A stretch of DNA of 64,000 nucleotides from Mycolicibacterium rutilum. GTDB taxonomy: Bacteria > Actinomycetota > Actinomycetes > Mycobacteriales > Mycobacteriaceae. Positions 42,154 through 49,141 of this stretch are shown one piece after another. The position numbers and the translations under genes are program-made. The stretch covers positions 5,270,001 to 5,334,000 of the forward strand of contig NZ_LT629971.1 of assembly GCF_900108565.1 (NCBI RefSeq). The letters are read 5' to 3'. Positions within the stretch are counted from its first letter, which is position 1. Every line of letters starts with the position of its first letter. The notes under the pieces were generated by a model that made no database searches, was not told the origin of the DNA, and worked only from the letters and a program-made list of their open reading frames with translations.

Positions 42154-43181
42154 CTTGTGACAGAAACACTGATGCGACGTTGGAACTGGACGAGATCGGC
42201 CGTGACAACCTGACCTTGCGGCGCGTTCCGGTGCCCGATCCGGGTCCCGGTGAGGTTGTGGTGAAAGTCGCGGCCGTGGCGCTGAACTACCGCGGCAAGA
42301 TGGTGATCGAGACCGGTCGCGGCCTGCCGCTGCGGTTTCCGTTCACGCCGGCTTCCGACCTCGCCGGGTCGGTGGTGGCCGTCGGCACCGGAGTCAGCCG
42401 GTTCGAGCCGGGCGACGAGGTGATCTCGACGTTCACGCCGGACTGGCGCGACGGCCGGCGCGGCGGCACGGCACGCACGCCCTCGTACCGCACGCTCGGC
42501 GGCTACTACGCCGGTGTCTTGGCGGATCATGTTGTGTTCGATGAGAACTGGTTCGTCCGCGCACCCGCCACGTTGACGGCGGCCGAGGCGTCCACGCTGC
42601 CGTGCGCCGGGCTCACGGCATGGTTCGCCCTGGTCGAACGCGGTCGGGTGCACGCCGGTGACGTCGTCCTGGTCGAAGGCACCGGGGGCGTCTCACTGTT
42701 CGGTGTTCAGATCGCCAAGATGCACGGCGCGGAGGTGATCGTGTCCGGAAGCGCAGCCAAGCGTGACCTCGTAATGGCGCTCGGCGCCGATCATTTCGTT
42801 GATCGCAGTCAGGACGGCTGGCGCGAGAGCATCCTGGGCCTGACCGGGGATCACGGCGCCGACCACATCCTCGAGATCGTCGGCGGGCCACATCTGGGTG
42901 AAGCCGTCGAAGTGGCGGCCGTCGGCGGGCACATCCACCAGATCGGTGCTGTCGCAGGGTTCGACGTGAGCGCCCCCGTCATGCCGCTGATGCTCAAGGA
43001 CGTGACGATCCACGGCATCGGCACCGGGCATCGTCGCGCCCTGGAAAACTTCGTCGCCGCGGTGGACCGCACCGCGCTGAAACCCGCGATCGACACCCGG
43101 TACCCGCTCGACCAACTACCGGCGGCGCTGGATCATCTGGATCGCGGCCCGTTCGGCAAGATCGTCGTCGTGCTGGATTAG
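42150..43181 (+). CDS. MDR-family alcohol dehydrogenase-like protein
   Basis: A 343-residue medium-chain dehydrogenase/reductase. The N-terminal GroES-like domain contains VVVKVAAVALNYRGKMVIETGRGLPLRFPFTPASDLAG, and the cofactor motif is EGTGGVSLFGVQIAK. The structural and catalytic zinc ligands are missing, so it resembles quinone-reductase-like MDRs. It may reduce a quinone or unsaturated carbonyl. It is translationally coupled to the CurA-like gene by ATGA. Confidence 0.88.
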   Translation: MTCDRNTDATLELDEIGRDNLTLRRVPVPDPGPGEVVVKVAAVALNYRGKMVIETGRGLPLRFPFTPASDLAGSVVAVGTGVSRFEPGDEVISTFTPDWRDGRRGGTARTPSYRTLGGYYAGVLADHVVFDENWFVRAPATLTAAEASTLPCAGLTAWFALVERGRVHAGDVVLVEGTGGVSLFGVQIAKMHGAEVIVSGSAAKRDLVMALGADHFVDRSQDGWRESILGLTGDHGADHILEIVGGPHLGEAVEVAAVGGHIHQIGAVAGFDVSAPVMPLMLKDVTIHGIGTGHRRALENFVAAVDRTALKPAIDTRYPLDQLPAALDHLDRGPFGKIVVVLD

Positions 43182-43187
43182 CGGCTC

Positions 43188-43661
43188 TCACGCCGCGACA
43201 AGCGCAACACACAACCCGAGGAGGGCAAGCCCCTGCAGTACGACGCGCGCGTCGATCACCGACTCCCACCGGGTTTGCAGGCCGCGGGCGTCGGCAGGCA
43301 CTTCGTCGGCGACCGCCGCGGCGGTGAGCACGGTGTTCACCGGCTTGCTGATCCGGGTGTAGACCACGAGGAAGCCGATCAGCGCGACCGCGGCCAGCGC
43401 GGCAGCCGCGGCGCTCACCCACCGCCCGCCGACGGCGGCCGCCACGGCCGTCGCCACCGCGGCGATCAGGCCGACGGCGCCGATCACCGAGAAGCGGCGG
43501 TCGGCGATCCGGTGGATGTGGCCGAGCAGCTGGGTGAGCGTGCGGTCGTCCACTGAAGCGACCGCCGGCCGCAGCACGATCGCGCCGAAGACGTCGGTGC
43601 CGTAGACGACGGCGTTGGCGAGAATCGCTGCGACCGCGAGGATTTCAATGAGCGTGTGCAT
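43188..43661 (-). CDS. DUF1772-like membrane protein
   Basis: A 157-residue membrane protein with four predicted spans: near residues 2-24, 58-80, 83-105 and 140-156. The pattern EILAVAAILANAVVYGTDVFGAIVLRPAVASVDD and IGFLVVYTRISKPVNTVL resembles DUF1772 (anthrone oxygenase-like) proteins. Function is not known. It overlaps the TetR gene by TGATG, so the two are co-expressed. It converges with the MDR gene at a 6-bp gap. Confidence 0.7.
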   Translation of the reverse strand: MHTLIEILAVAAILANAVVYGTDVFGAIVLRPAVASVDDRTLTQLLGHIHRIADRRFSVIGAVGLIAAVATAVAAAVGGRWVSAAAAALAAVALIGFLVVYTRISKPVNTVLTAAAVADEVPADARGLQTRWESVIDARVVLQGLALLGLCVALVAA

Positions 43662-44200
43662 CAGTGCTCCTGTCGGGTGAGGATGCGGTGGGTCAGATCG
43701 AGGCGAGCCTGCGCCAGGTCGGGCCGCAACCGCCCGCCGACCTGCAGGGTCGCCAGCCCGTGCAGCGTCGACCACGCGACCTCGGCGCGGGTGCCGTCGG
43801 CGTCGGGAAAGGCCTCCCGCAGCGCCGCGAACGCGCTCCGGAGCGGCTCGGGGGTGTCGTCGGCGGCGAACGGCAGTCCCGAGGGCATCGAGAACATCGC
43901 CTCGTACACCTTCGGGTGCGCGGCGGCGAAGTCCAGGTAGGCCCGCATGCGGGCCATCGGCGTGGCCGCTACCGCCTCCAGCGCCGCGGCCATGTCGTCG
44001 AATCCGGCCAGCGCCACCGCGTCGACGAGCGCCTGGCGGTTGGCGAAGACCGAGTACAGGACCGGCTGGCTGACGCCGAGGTCGCCGGCGAGACGGCGCA
44101 TCGTGACGGCGGCCCAGCCGTCGGACTCGGCGAGACCGCGGGCGGCGCGGATCACCTGGTCGCGCCGGACATCGAGATCGGGGGCGGGGCGTGGCGACAT
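43661..44200 (-). CDS. TetR-family regulator (local, unrelated to the cluster pair)
   Basis: A 179-residue TetR protein. Its helix-turn-helix, VTMRRLAGDLGVSQPVLYSVFANRQALVDAV, is quite different from the regulators at 22025 and 39376. The C-terminal domain is the TetR_C_33-like type, with EVAWSTLHGLATLQ. It probably represses itself, the DUF1772 gene and the divergent DUF4267 gene through the palindrome at 44210. Confidence 0.88.
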   Translation of the reverse strand: MSPRPAPDLDVRRDQVIRAARGLAESDGWAAVTMRRLAGDLGVSQPVLYSVFANRQALVDAVALAGFDDMAAALEAVAATPMARMRAYLDFAAAHPKVYEAMFSMPSGLPFAADDTPEPLRSAFAALREAFPDADGTRAEVAWSTLHGLATLQVGGRLRPDLAQARLDLTHRILTRQEH

Positions 44201-44209
44201 AAAACGTAG

Positions 44210-44237
44210 TCTAGCATTGTTAGATAACAATGCTAGA
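44210..44237. promoter_or_regulatory. 28-bp palindrome, probable operator of the local TetR
   Basis: TCTAGCATTGTT and AACAATGCTAGA form perfect 12-bp arms around a 4-bp centre. It begins 10 bp upstream of the TetR start and ends 33 bp before the DUF4267 start. The position in a 70-bp divergent gap is typical of a TetR autoregulatory site. Confidence 0.8.
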
Positions 44238-44270
44238 TTATGACCGCTCGCCTTCGAAGGGACCTATGAA

Positions 44271-44642
44271 ATGCACACCACCGCGCTGGTCATCACGCTC
44301 GTCGCCTGCATCGCCATCATCGCGATCGGCGGCCGCTTCCTACTGCAGCCGCGCCAAGCCACCGTCGCGTTCGGCATCGCCGCCGACAACATCCGCGGCC
44401 TCACCGCGATCAAGGGGGTCCGCGACATCACGTCGGGACTGGTGCTGCTCGTGATCTGGGCGGCCGCCGGCCCGGGACCCCTGGGCTGGACGTTGCTCGC
44501 CGCGTCCCTCACGCCGATCGCGGACGCCGCGATCGTGCTCACCAACGGCGGCAAGCTGTCCGCCGCGCTGGGTATCCACGGCCTCACCGCGGCACTGCTG
44601 ATCGCCGCGGGGCTCGTGCTGGCACTGGGGATTTCGGTGTAG
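44271..44642 (+). CDS. DUF4267 membrane protein
   Basis: A 123-residue membrane protein with four spans (about 5-24, 52-70, 73-92, 98-120). The middle segment FGIAADNIRGLTAIKGVRDITSGLVLL is typical of DUF4267, a family of unknown function often controlled by neighbouring TetR genes. ATG 44271 follows AAGGGA. Its stop codon lies inside the hairpin at 44636-44672. Confidence 0.82.
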   Translation: MHTTALVITLVACIAIIAIGGRFLLQPRQATVAFGIAADNIRGLTAIKGVRDITSGLVLLVIWAAAGPGPLGWTLLAASLTPIADAAIVLTNGGKLSAALGIHGLTAALLIAAGLVLALGISV

Positions 44643-44672
44643 TTGGTCGCGCTCACCGCAACCAACTACACC
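44636..44672. terminator. Hairpin between convergent genes, second copy of the 1507 element
   Basis: GGTGTAGTTGGT (44636-44647) pairs perfectly with ACCAACTACACC (44661-44672) across a 13-nt loop. It starts with the same ATTTCGGTGTAGTTGGT as the element at 1507. It overlaps the stop codon of DUF4267 and lies 8 bp from the thiolase stop, so it can end both transcripts. Confidence 0.65.
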
Positions 44673-44680
44673 CAAACCGC

Positions 44681-45856
44681 CTAGACCTCGATGACGACCG
44701 CGCCGCCCTGGCCGCCGCCGGCGCACATCGCCGCGACGCCGATGCCGCCGCCGCGCCGCTGCAGTTCGTACACCAGCGTGGTGACCATGCGCGCGCCGGA
44801 CGCGGCGATGGGATGGCCGAGACTGCAACCACTTCCGGAGAAGTTCACCAGTTCCTCGTCGATCCCGTACTCCCGGCACGCCGCGATCGGCACGGACGCG
44901 AACGCCTCGTTGATCTCCCACAGCGCGACGTCGGACGGCTTGAGCCCGGCGCGGTCGAGCACCTTGCCGATCACCTTGACGGCACCGAGGCCGCAGTCGC
45001 GCGGGGGCACGCCCGCGGCGGCCCAGGCTTTCACGGTGGCCAGCTTGGTCAGGTTCTTGGCGTCGGCGTAGTCGCTCTCGACGAGCGCCACCGCGGCGCA
45101 CGCATCGTTGGTGCCGCTGCTGTTGCCCGCGGTGATCGAGAAGCCCTCGATCTCCGGGTGCAGGGGCTTGAGGCCGGCCAGCTTCTCGGCCGTCGTATCG
45201 CGGCGGGGATGCTCGTCGACGGCGAACTCGATCACCGAGCCGTCGAACTGCTGGACCTTCAGCGGCACGATCTCGTCGACGAACTTGCCGGCGTCGATCG
45301 CGGCGATCGCGCGCTGGTGCGAGCGGGCCGCCCAGGCGTCCATCTCCTCACGCGTGATGCCGACGGCCTGCGCGGTGTTCCAGCCGACGGTGATCGACAT
45401 GTCGCGTGTCGGCGCGTCGGGCGTCTCGACGTGGGTCGGCGGCATCCACTTCTCCTCGAACTTCAGCTCGGGGCCCGGGATACGCCAGTTGACCAGCGGC
45501 GACATCGACAGCGACTGCACACCGCCGGCGATCAGCACCCGCTCCATGCCGGACCCGATCTGCGCGGCCGCGTTGCCGATCGCGGTCAGGCTGCCCGCGC
45601 AGTGCCGGTTCACCGACTGGCCCGGCACGTCGGACAGCCCGCAGGCGTCCGCCGCGTAGCGCGCGAGATCGCCACCGCCGTAATTGGATTCGGCGAAAAT
45701 CAGGTCATCGATGTCCGCGGGGTCGACGCCCGAGCGGCGGATCACCTCGGGCAGGACTGTGGTGATCAGCGTCTCCGGCGGAGTGTTGACCAGCGTCCCC
45801 TTGAAGGAACGGCCGATCGCGGTCCTGGCGGCACCGACGATGACGGGTGTGGGCAT
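44681..45856 (-). CDS. Acetyl-CoA C-acyltransferase (thiolase)
   Basis: A 391-residue degradative thiolase, FadA type. The nucleophile is Cys86 in VNRHCAGS, the second active-site segment is NEAFASVP, the His is in SLGHPIAASGARM and the second Cys in MCAGGGQGGA. It should cleave a 3-ketoacyl-CoA in the last step of a beta-oxidation round. ATG 45856 is preceded by GAGGTGGAG; GTG 45865 is an in-frame alternative. It is monocistronic under operator site J and ends at a bidirectional hairpin. Confidence 0.92.
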   Translation of the reverse strand: MPTPVIVGAARTAIGRSFKGTLVNTPPETLITTVLPEVIRRSGVDPADIDDLIFAESNYGGGDLARYAADACGLSDVPGQSVNRHCAGSLTAIGNAAAQIGSGMERVLIAGGVQSLSMSPLVNWRIPGPELKFEEKWMPPTHVETPDAPTRDMSITVGWNTAQAVGITREEMDAWAARSHQRAIAAIDAGKFVDEIVPLKVQQFDGSVIEFAVDEHPRRDTTAEKLAGLKPLHPEIEGFSITAGNSSGTNDACAAVALVESDYADAKNLTKLATVKAWAAAGVPPRDCGLGAVKVIGKVLDRAGLKPSDVALWEINEAFASVPIAACREYGIDEELVNFSGSGCSLGHPIAASGARMVTTLVYELQRRGGGIGVAAMCAGGGQGGAVVIEV

Positions 45857-45903
45857 GTTCTCCACCTCGGGTTTCGACGTTAACGACGTTACAAAACTAG
45901 CAG

Positions 45904-45919
45904 ATACTGTAGCTTACGC
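45904..45919. promoter_or_regulatory. Shared cluster operator, site J (thiolase promoter)
   Basis: ATACTGTA followed by GC and TTACGCC. The left half is perfect over eight bases; the right half keeps only TTAC, with a 2-nt instead of a 3-nt centre. It is 48 bp upstream of the thiolase start, inside the short gap after the crotonase gene. Confidence 0.5.
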
Positions 45920-45921
45920 CG

Positions 45922-46797
45922 CTACTCCGGTTCGGGGACGTGGAAGTGCTCGTCACGCAGCCGGAACGCTTTCTTGGTGCCGTGCTGCGCGCGGGTCTTG
46001 ACGAAGTTGAACTCGCCCTCGGCGAACTGCAGGTTTGTCCCGTACGCGTGGAACAGATAGCTCGCCACCTCTTCGCCCTGATAGGCCTGGCTCTGCTCGA
46101 CCAGCCGGAACGCCTCCTTGGCGATGACGACGCCGTCGGCCGGCATCTTGGCCGCCTTCTCGGCCCAGTAGCGCGCCCTGGCCTGCACCCGGTCGTCGGC
46201 ACAGGTCTCGGTGAACACGCCGAGATGCTCGACCGCCTCGGCCGAGATGATGTCGCCGGTCAGCAGCAACCGGCGGGCCAGCACCGGCCCGAGCCGGTGA
46301 AAGAACATGTGCAGGCTGCCCAGCGCCGGACCGAGGAACCGCGTGGCGGGCATACCGATCTTGGTGGTGCGCCCGATCACGGAGATGTCGGTCATCAGCG
46401 CCATCTCGAACCCGCCGCCGAGTGCGTACCCGTTGATCTCCCCCACCGTGACCTTCGGGAAGCCCATGAAGTTGTGGTAGAAGCCGAACGACTTGCGGTC
46501 CACGGTCAGTCGGCGGCGCTGGCTCGGGCGCCGCTTGGCCTGCGGGGCGTTCTGGTCGCCGTACCAGCCGTAGGCGTTGTTCATGTCCGCGCCCGTGCTG
46601 AACACGCCCTCGGCGCCGCGCAGCAGCACCACGGTGATGTCGTCGTCCTCGGCCACCTGGTCGAGGCAGCGACCGACGGTCTCGCGCATCGCCGCGTCGT
46701 AGGAGTTGCGCCGCGCGGGGTTGTTGAACGTGATGGTCGCGATCCGCGCGTCGCGGTCGACGTCGAACAGCACACGGTCATCGGCAGATGCGGTCAT
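45922..46797 (-). CDS. Enoyl-CoA hydratase/isomerase family protein
   Basis: A 291-residue crotonase. The oxyanion segments are VFSTGADMNNAYGW and NGYALGGGFEMALMTD, so the first catalytic Glu (Glu144-type, in FEM) is kept. The second Glu is replaced by Ala in IGMPATRFLGPALGS. A longer loop rich in Arg and Lys (QAKRRPSQRRR) follows the first segment. It may be an isomerase or a specialised hydratase. It starts 9 bp after the GntR gene and is the last gene of the 48221-45922 operon. Confidence 0.88.
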   Translation of the reverse strand: MTASADDRVLFDVDRDARIATITFNNPARRNSYDAAMRETVGRCLDQVAEDDDITVVLLRGAEGVFSTGADMNNAYGWYGDQNAPQAKRRPSQRRRLTVDRKSFGFYHNFMGFPKVTVGEINGYALGGGFEMALMTDISVIGRTTKIGMPATRFLGPALGSLHMFFHRLGPVLARRLLLTGDIISAEAVEHLGVFTETCADDRVQARARYWAEKAAKMPADGVVIAKEAFRLVEQSQAYQGEEVASYLFHAYGTNLQFAEGEFNFVKTRAQHGTKKAFRLRDEHFHVPEPE

Positions 46798-46806
46798 CGG
46801 TGTTCC

Positions 46807-47574
46807 TCACGAGGTGTTGGGAATGAGCCTGGCGTCAATGGTCTTGTCCGTCCCGACCGCAAGCGTGTTGCGCCGGGCGGCGGCGAGATGGTCGGTCGCC
46901 AGCCGCACCGCACGGGCCTCGTTGCCGTCGCGGATCGCGTCGAGCAGCCGCTGGTGATCCCGCAGGGCGGCCCGCATCGTCTTGTCGTTCATCGGATCCG
47001 TCTCGTCGCCCCACACCGATGACTCGTGCGCCGACCAGATCAACTCGAGGGACCCGATCAGCAGGATCATCGGTTCGTTGCCGCAACGGGACACGACAGT
47101 CTCGTGGAAGCGCCGGGCATTCGGCACATACTGCGATGGATCGTCGAAATGCGCGGTCTGCCGCTCGATTTCGCTCTCCAGGTACGGCACCACCTCGGTC
47201 ATGCGGTCCGGCCTGGCCGCGCACATCCCCGCGCAGATCGGCTCGAGGTGCAGCAGCGCACCGCTGACGTCGGCGGGGGTGGCCGACCGCGACTGCAACA
47301 CCATGCTGATCATGTGCGCCGTGCGGTCCGCCGACGGCTGGTGCACGACGGCACCGCCCATGTTCCCGCGCCGCACCGAGATCAGCCCGTCGGACTCCAG
47401 GATGTGGATCGCCTCGCGCAGAGCGGGTGGGCTGACCCCGAACTCGGCGAGCAGGCCGTCCTGCGACGGCAGGACGTCGCCCTCCTTGAGCCGGCCCGAC
47501 AGGATGTCGTCGCGCAGCCGTGCGGCGACGATCTCGGCGACGCGGGGTTGGCGGATCCGCTGTGCCCCGGTCAT
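46807..47574 (-). CDS. GntR-family regulator, FadR subfamily
   Basis: A 255-residue GntR protein. The winged helix contains LPSQDGLLAEFGVSPPALREAIHILESDGLISVRRG, and the C-terminal all-helical FCD domain contains FHETVVSRCGNEPMILLIGSLE. The FCD domain usually binds a metal plus a carboxylic acid ligand. It is encoded between a hotdog gene (ATGA overlap) and a crotonase gene. The CTTGTACAAG palindrome at 48252 is its probable site, since TTGT-ACAA cores are common for FadR-type regulators. Confidence 0.9.
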   Translation of the reverse strand: MTGAQRIRQPRVAEIVAARLRDDILSGRLKEGDVLPSQDGLLAEFGVSPPALREAIHILESDGLISVRRGNMGGAVVHQPSADRTAHMISMVLQSRSATPADVSGALLHLEPICAGMCAARPDRMTEVVPYLESEIERQTAHFDDPSQYVPNARRFHETVVSRCGNEPMILLIGSLELIWSAHESSVWGDETDPMNDKTMRAALRDHQRLLDAIRDGNEARAVRLATDHLAAARRNTLAVGTDKTIDARLIPNTS

Positions 47575-48221
47575 GTGGCGCGGCGTCTCCCGAACTCGAA
47601 CACCGACAGCTTGTCCGGCGAGGACGCCTTGGTGCTGAACTCGCCGGTGCACAGCACTTCGTCGCCGAGCAGCAGCCGCGCCGTCGAGGTGACGCGGCCG
47701 TCGACCTCGGCGCGGTGTACGTCGAAGCGCAATTCGGTCAGGATCGGCGTGGGCCTGCGGAACGTGACCGTCAAGGCCCTGGTCTTGCCGGTCCGCCCGA
47801 TCGCACAGCTCTGGTGCTGGGTCACGCAGTCGAAGAACACCGCCAGGTAGCCACCGTTGACCAGTCCCGGCGGACCCTCGAACAGGACCGGGAACGTGAC
47901 CCGGCCGGACGCGGACTCCTCGCCGAGTTCGTCAAACGTGTACTCGGGGAAGGCCGGATTGTAGGCGCCGATGTCGAAAGCGTGATCGAGATAGACGCGT
48001 TGAGATTCGTTGGCGCCGGGGCCGATTCGTGGCGACGGATCCGTCGGCGCCGCCGCTGCGAGCTCGCGTTCCCACACCCCGATCTGCTCCAGCATGGCGT
48101 CCACGGTCGGATGTTCGTGCTCCAACGACAGCAGCAGCCCGCTCAGCCGCCGGATGGCGCCGGCCGCGGCAACCGTCTGGGCCAACGGCTGCTCACCATA
48201 ACTGGGCGTCTGCGTCGCCAT
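47571..48221 (-). CDS. Hotdog-fold thioesterase-like protein
   Basis: A 216-residue protein with a helical N-terminal region (about 1-75) and a hotdog domain. The domain has GPPGLVNGGYLAVFFDCVTQHQSC with the usual central helix and LTVTFRRPTPILTELRF. It lacks the typical HGG of PaaI (NGG here). It could be an acyl-CoA thioesterase or a dehydratase-like protein. It heads the hotdog-GntR-crotonase operon and is divergent from the three-crotonase operon. Confidence 0.78.
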   Translation of the reverse strand: MATQTPSYGEQPLAQTVAAAGAIRRLSGLLLSLEHEHPTVDAMLEQIGVWERELAAAAPTDPSPRIGPGANESQRVYLDHAFDIGAYNPAFPEYTFDELGEESASGRVTFPVLFEGPPGLVNGGYLAVFFDCVTQHQSCAIGRTGKTRALTVTFRRPTPILTELRFDVHRAEVDGRVTSTARLLLGDEVLCTGEFSTKASSPDKLSVFEFGRRRAT

Positions 48222-48251
48222 CGTGGCCCTTCCGTGGAGCGAGCTGTCCTT

Positions 48252-48271
48252 GCTAACTTGTACAAGATAGC
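48252..48271. promoter_or_regulatory. TTGTACAA palindrome, probable FadR-type GntR operator
   Basis: The 20-bp stretch is GCTA-A-CTTGTACAAG-A-TAGC, symmetrical apart from one mismatched pair. It lies 31 bp upstream of the hotdog-GntR operon and immediately beside cluster operator K. The core matches sites of FadR-subfamily GntR regulators. Confidence 0.65.
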
Positions 48272-48272
48272 A

Positions 48273-48293
48273 ATACTGTATGTCTATCCATAG
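48273..48293. promoter_or_regulatory. Shared cluster operator, site K
   Basis: ATACTGTAT-GTC-TATCCATAG. The left half is strong, and the right half has the same TATCnnTAG form as site G. It lies one base from the GntR-type palindrome, in the divergent gap between the hotdog operon and the three-crotonase operon. Confidence 0.6.
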
Positions 48294-48317
48294 AGCTCGG
48301 GATTGGCGGATTCGACG

Positions 48318-49118
48318 GTGACCGGTGCGACCGACGACGTGACGACGACGCGCGACGGCGCGGTCCTGCGGATCACCCTCGACCGCCCGTCCAGGCGAAA
48401 CTCACTGAGCCACAGCATGATCGACGCACTCGTGGACGCCCTCGGCACCGCGGCGACCGACGATTCGCTGCGTGCGGTGCACATCCGCGGCGGGGGTGCC
48501 GACTTCTGCTCGGGCGCCGACTGGGTGGCCACCAACGCCGGCGGCGGGCGGCCCCGCACCGGGGACCTGGTCCGCCGCATCCCCCACACCGCGAACCGGG
48601 TCATCGAGCTCGTGCACACCCTGCACCTGCCGGTGGTGTGCACGGTGCGCGGCTGGGCGGTCGGGCTGGGCTGCAACCTGGCGCTGGCGGCCGATTTCAC
48701 CGTCGCCGCCGACGACGCGGTGTTCTGGGAACCGTTCATCGGGCGCGGGTTCAGCCCCGATTCCGGCGCCACCTGGCTACTGCCCCGGCTCGTCGGCCTG
48801 GCGCGGGCCCGACGAATGCTGCTGCTCGGCGAGAAGGTCAGCGGCGCGGACGCCGCGCAGTGGGGACTGATCCACGACGCGGTTGCCGAGTCCCAGTTGG
48901 ACGATGTCGCCGACGCGCTGGTAGAGCGGCTGGCCGCAGGGCCCACCGTCGCCATCGGCCTGGCCAAGCAGGCGATCGGCCACAGCCAGCACGCGACGCT
49001 GCCGCAGTCGATGACACAGGAATTGTTCAACGTGGAGTTGTCCTGCCGGACCTCGGATTTCAAAGAGGGCCTGGCGGCGTTCCGCGACAAGCGCCCGCCG
49101 GAGTTCACCGGACGCTGA
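48318..49118 (+). CDS. Enoyl-CoA hydratase/isomerase family, PaaG-like
   Basis: A 266-residue crotonase. The oxyanion segment is FCSGADWVA and the next is RGWAVGLGCNLALAAD, with Asn in place of Glu144. Then comes EPFIGRGFSPDSGATWLLPRLVG: PDSG-TW-LPRLVG carries the Asp typical of PaaG-type isomerases and not the hydratase Glu164. It is therefore more likely an isomerase that moves or re-forms a double bond. GTG 48318 is chosen; TTG 48303 is an alternative, and neither has a strong ribosome site. It starts the plus-strand operon of three crotonases and three adenylate-forming enzymes. Confidence 0.88.
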   Translation: MTGATDDVTTTRDGAVLRITLDRPSRRNSLSHSMIDALVDALGTAATDDSLRAVHIRGGGADFCSGADWVATNAGGGRPRTGDLVRRIPHTANRVIELVHTLHLPVVCTVRGWAVGLGCNLALAADFTVAADDAVFWEPFIGRGFSPDSGATWLLPRLVGLARARRMLLLGEKVSGADAAQWGLIHDAVAESQLDDVADALVERLAAGPTVAIGLAKQAIGHSQHATLPQSMTQELFNVELSCRTSDFKEGLAAFRDKRPPEFTGR

Positions 49119-49141
49119 CGACAGGGACGACGGAGGAACCT

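Noticed and set aside
10733..48293. Interpretation of the operators as KstR or KstR2 sites
   Set aside because: Neither the AAC-GTT spacing of KstR nor the AAGCAAG-CTTGCTT pattern of KstR2 is present, and the two local TetR proteins do not have the KstR helix-turn-helix as I recall it.
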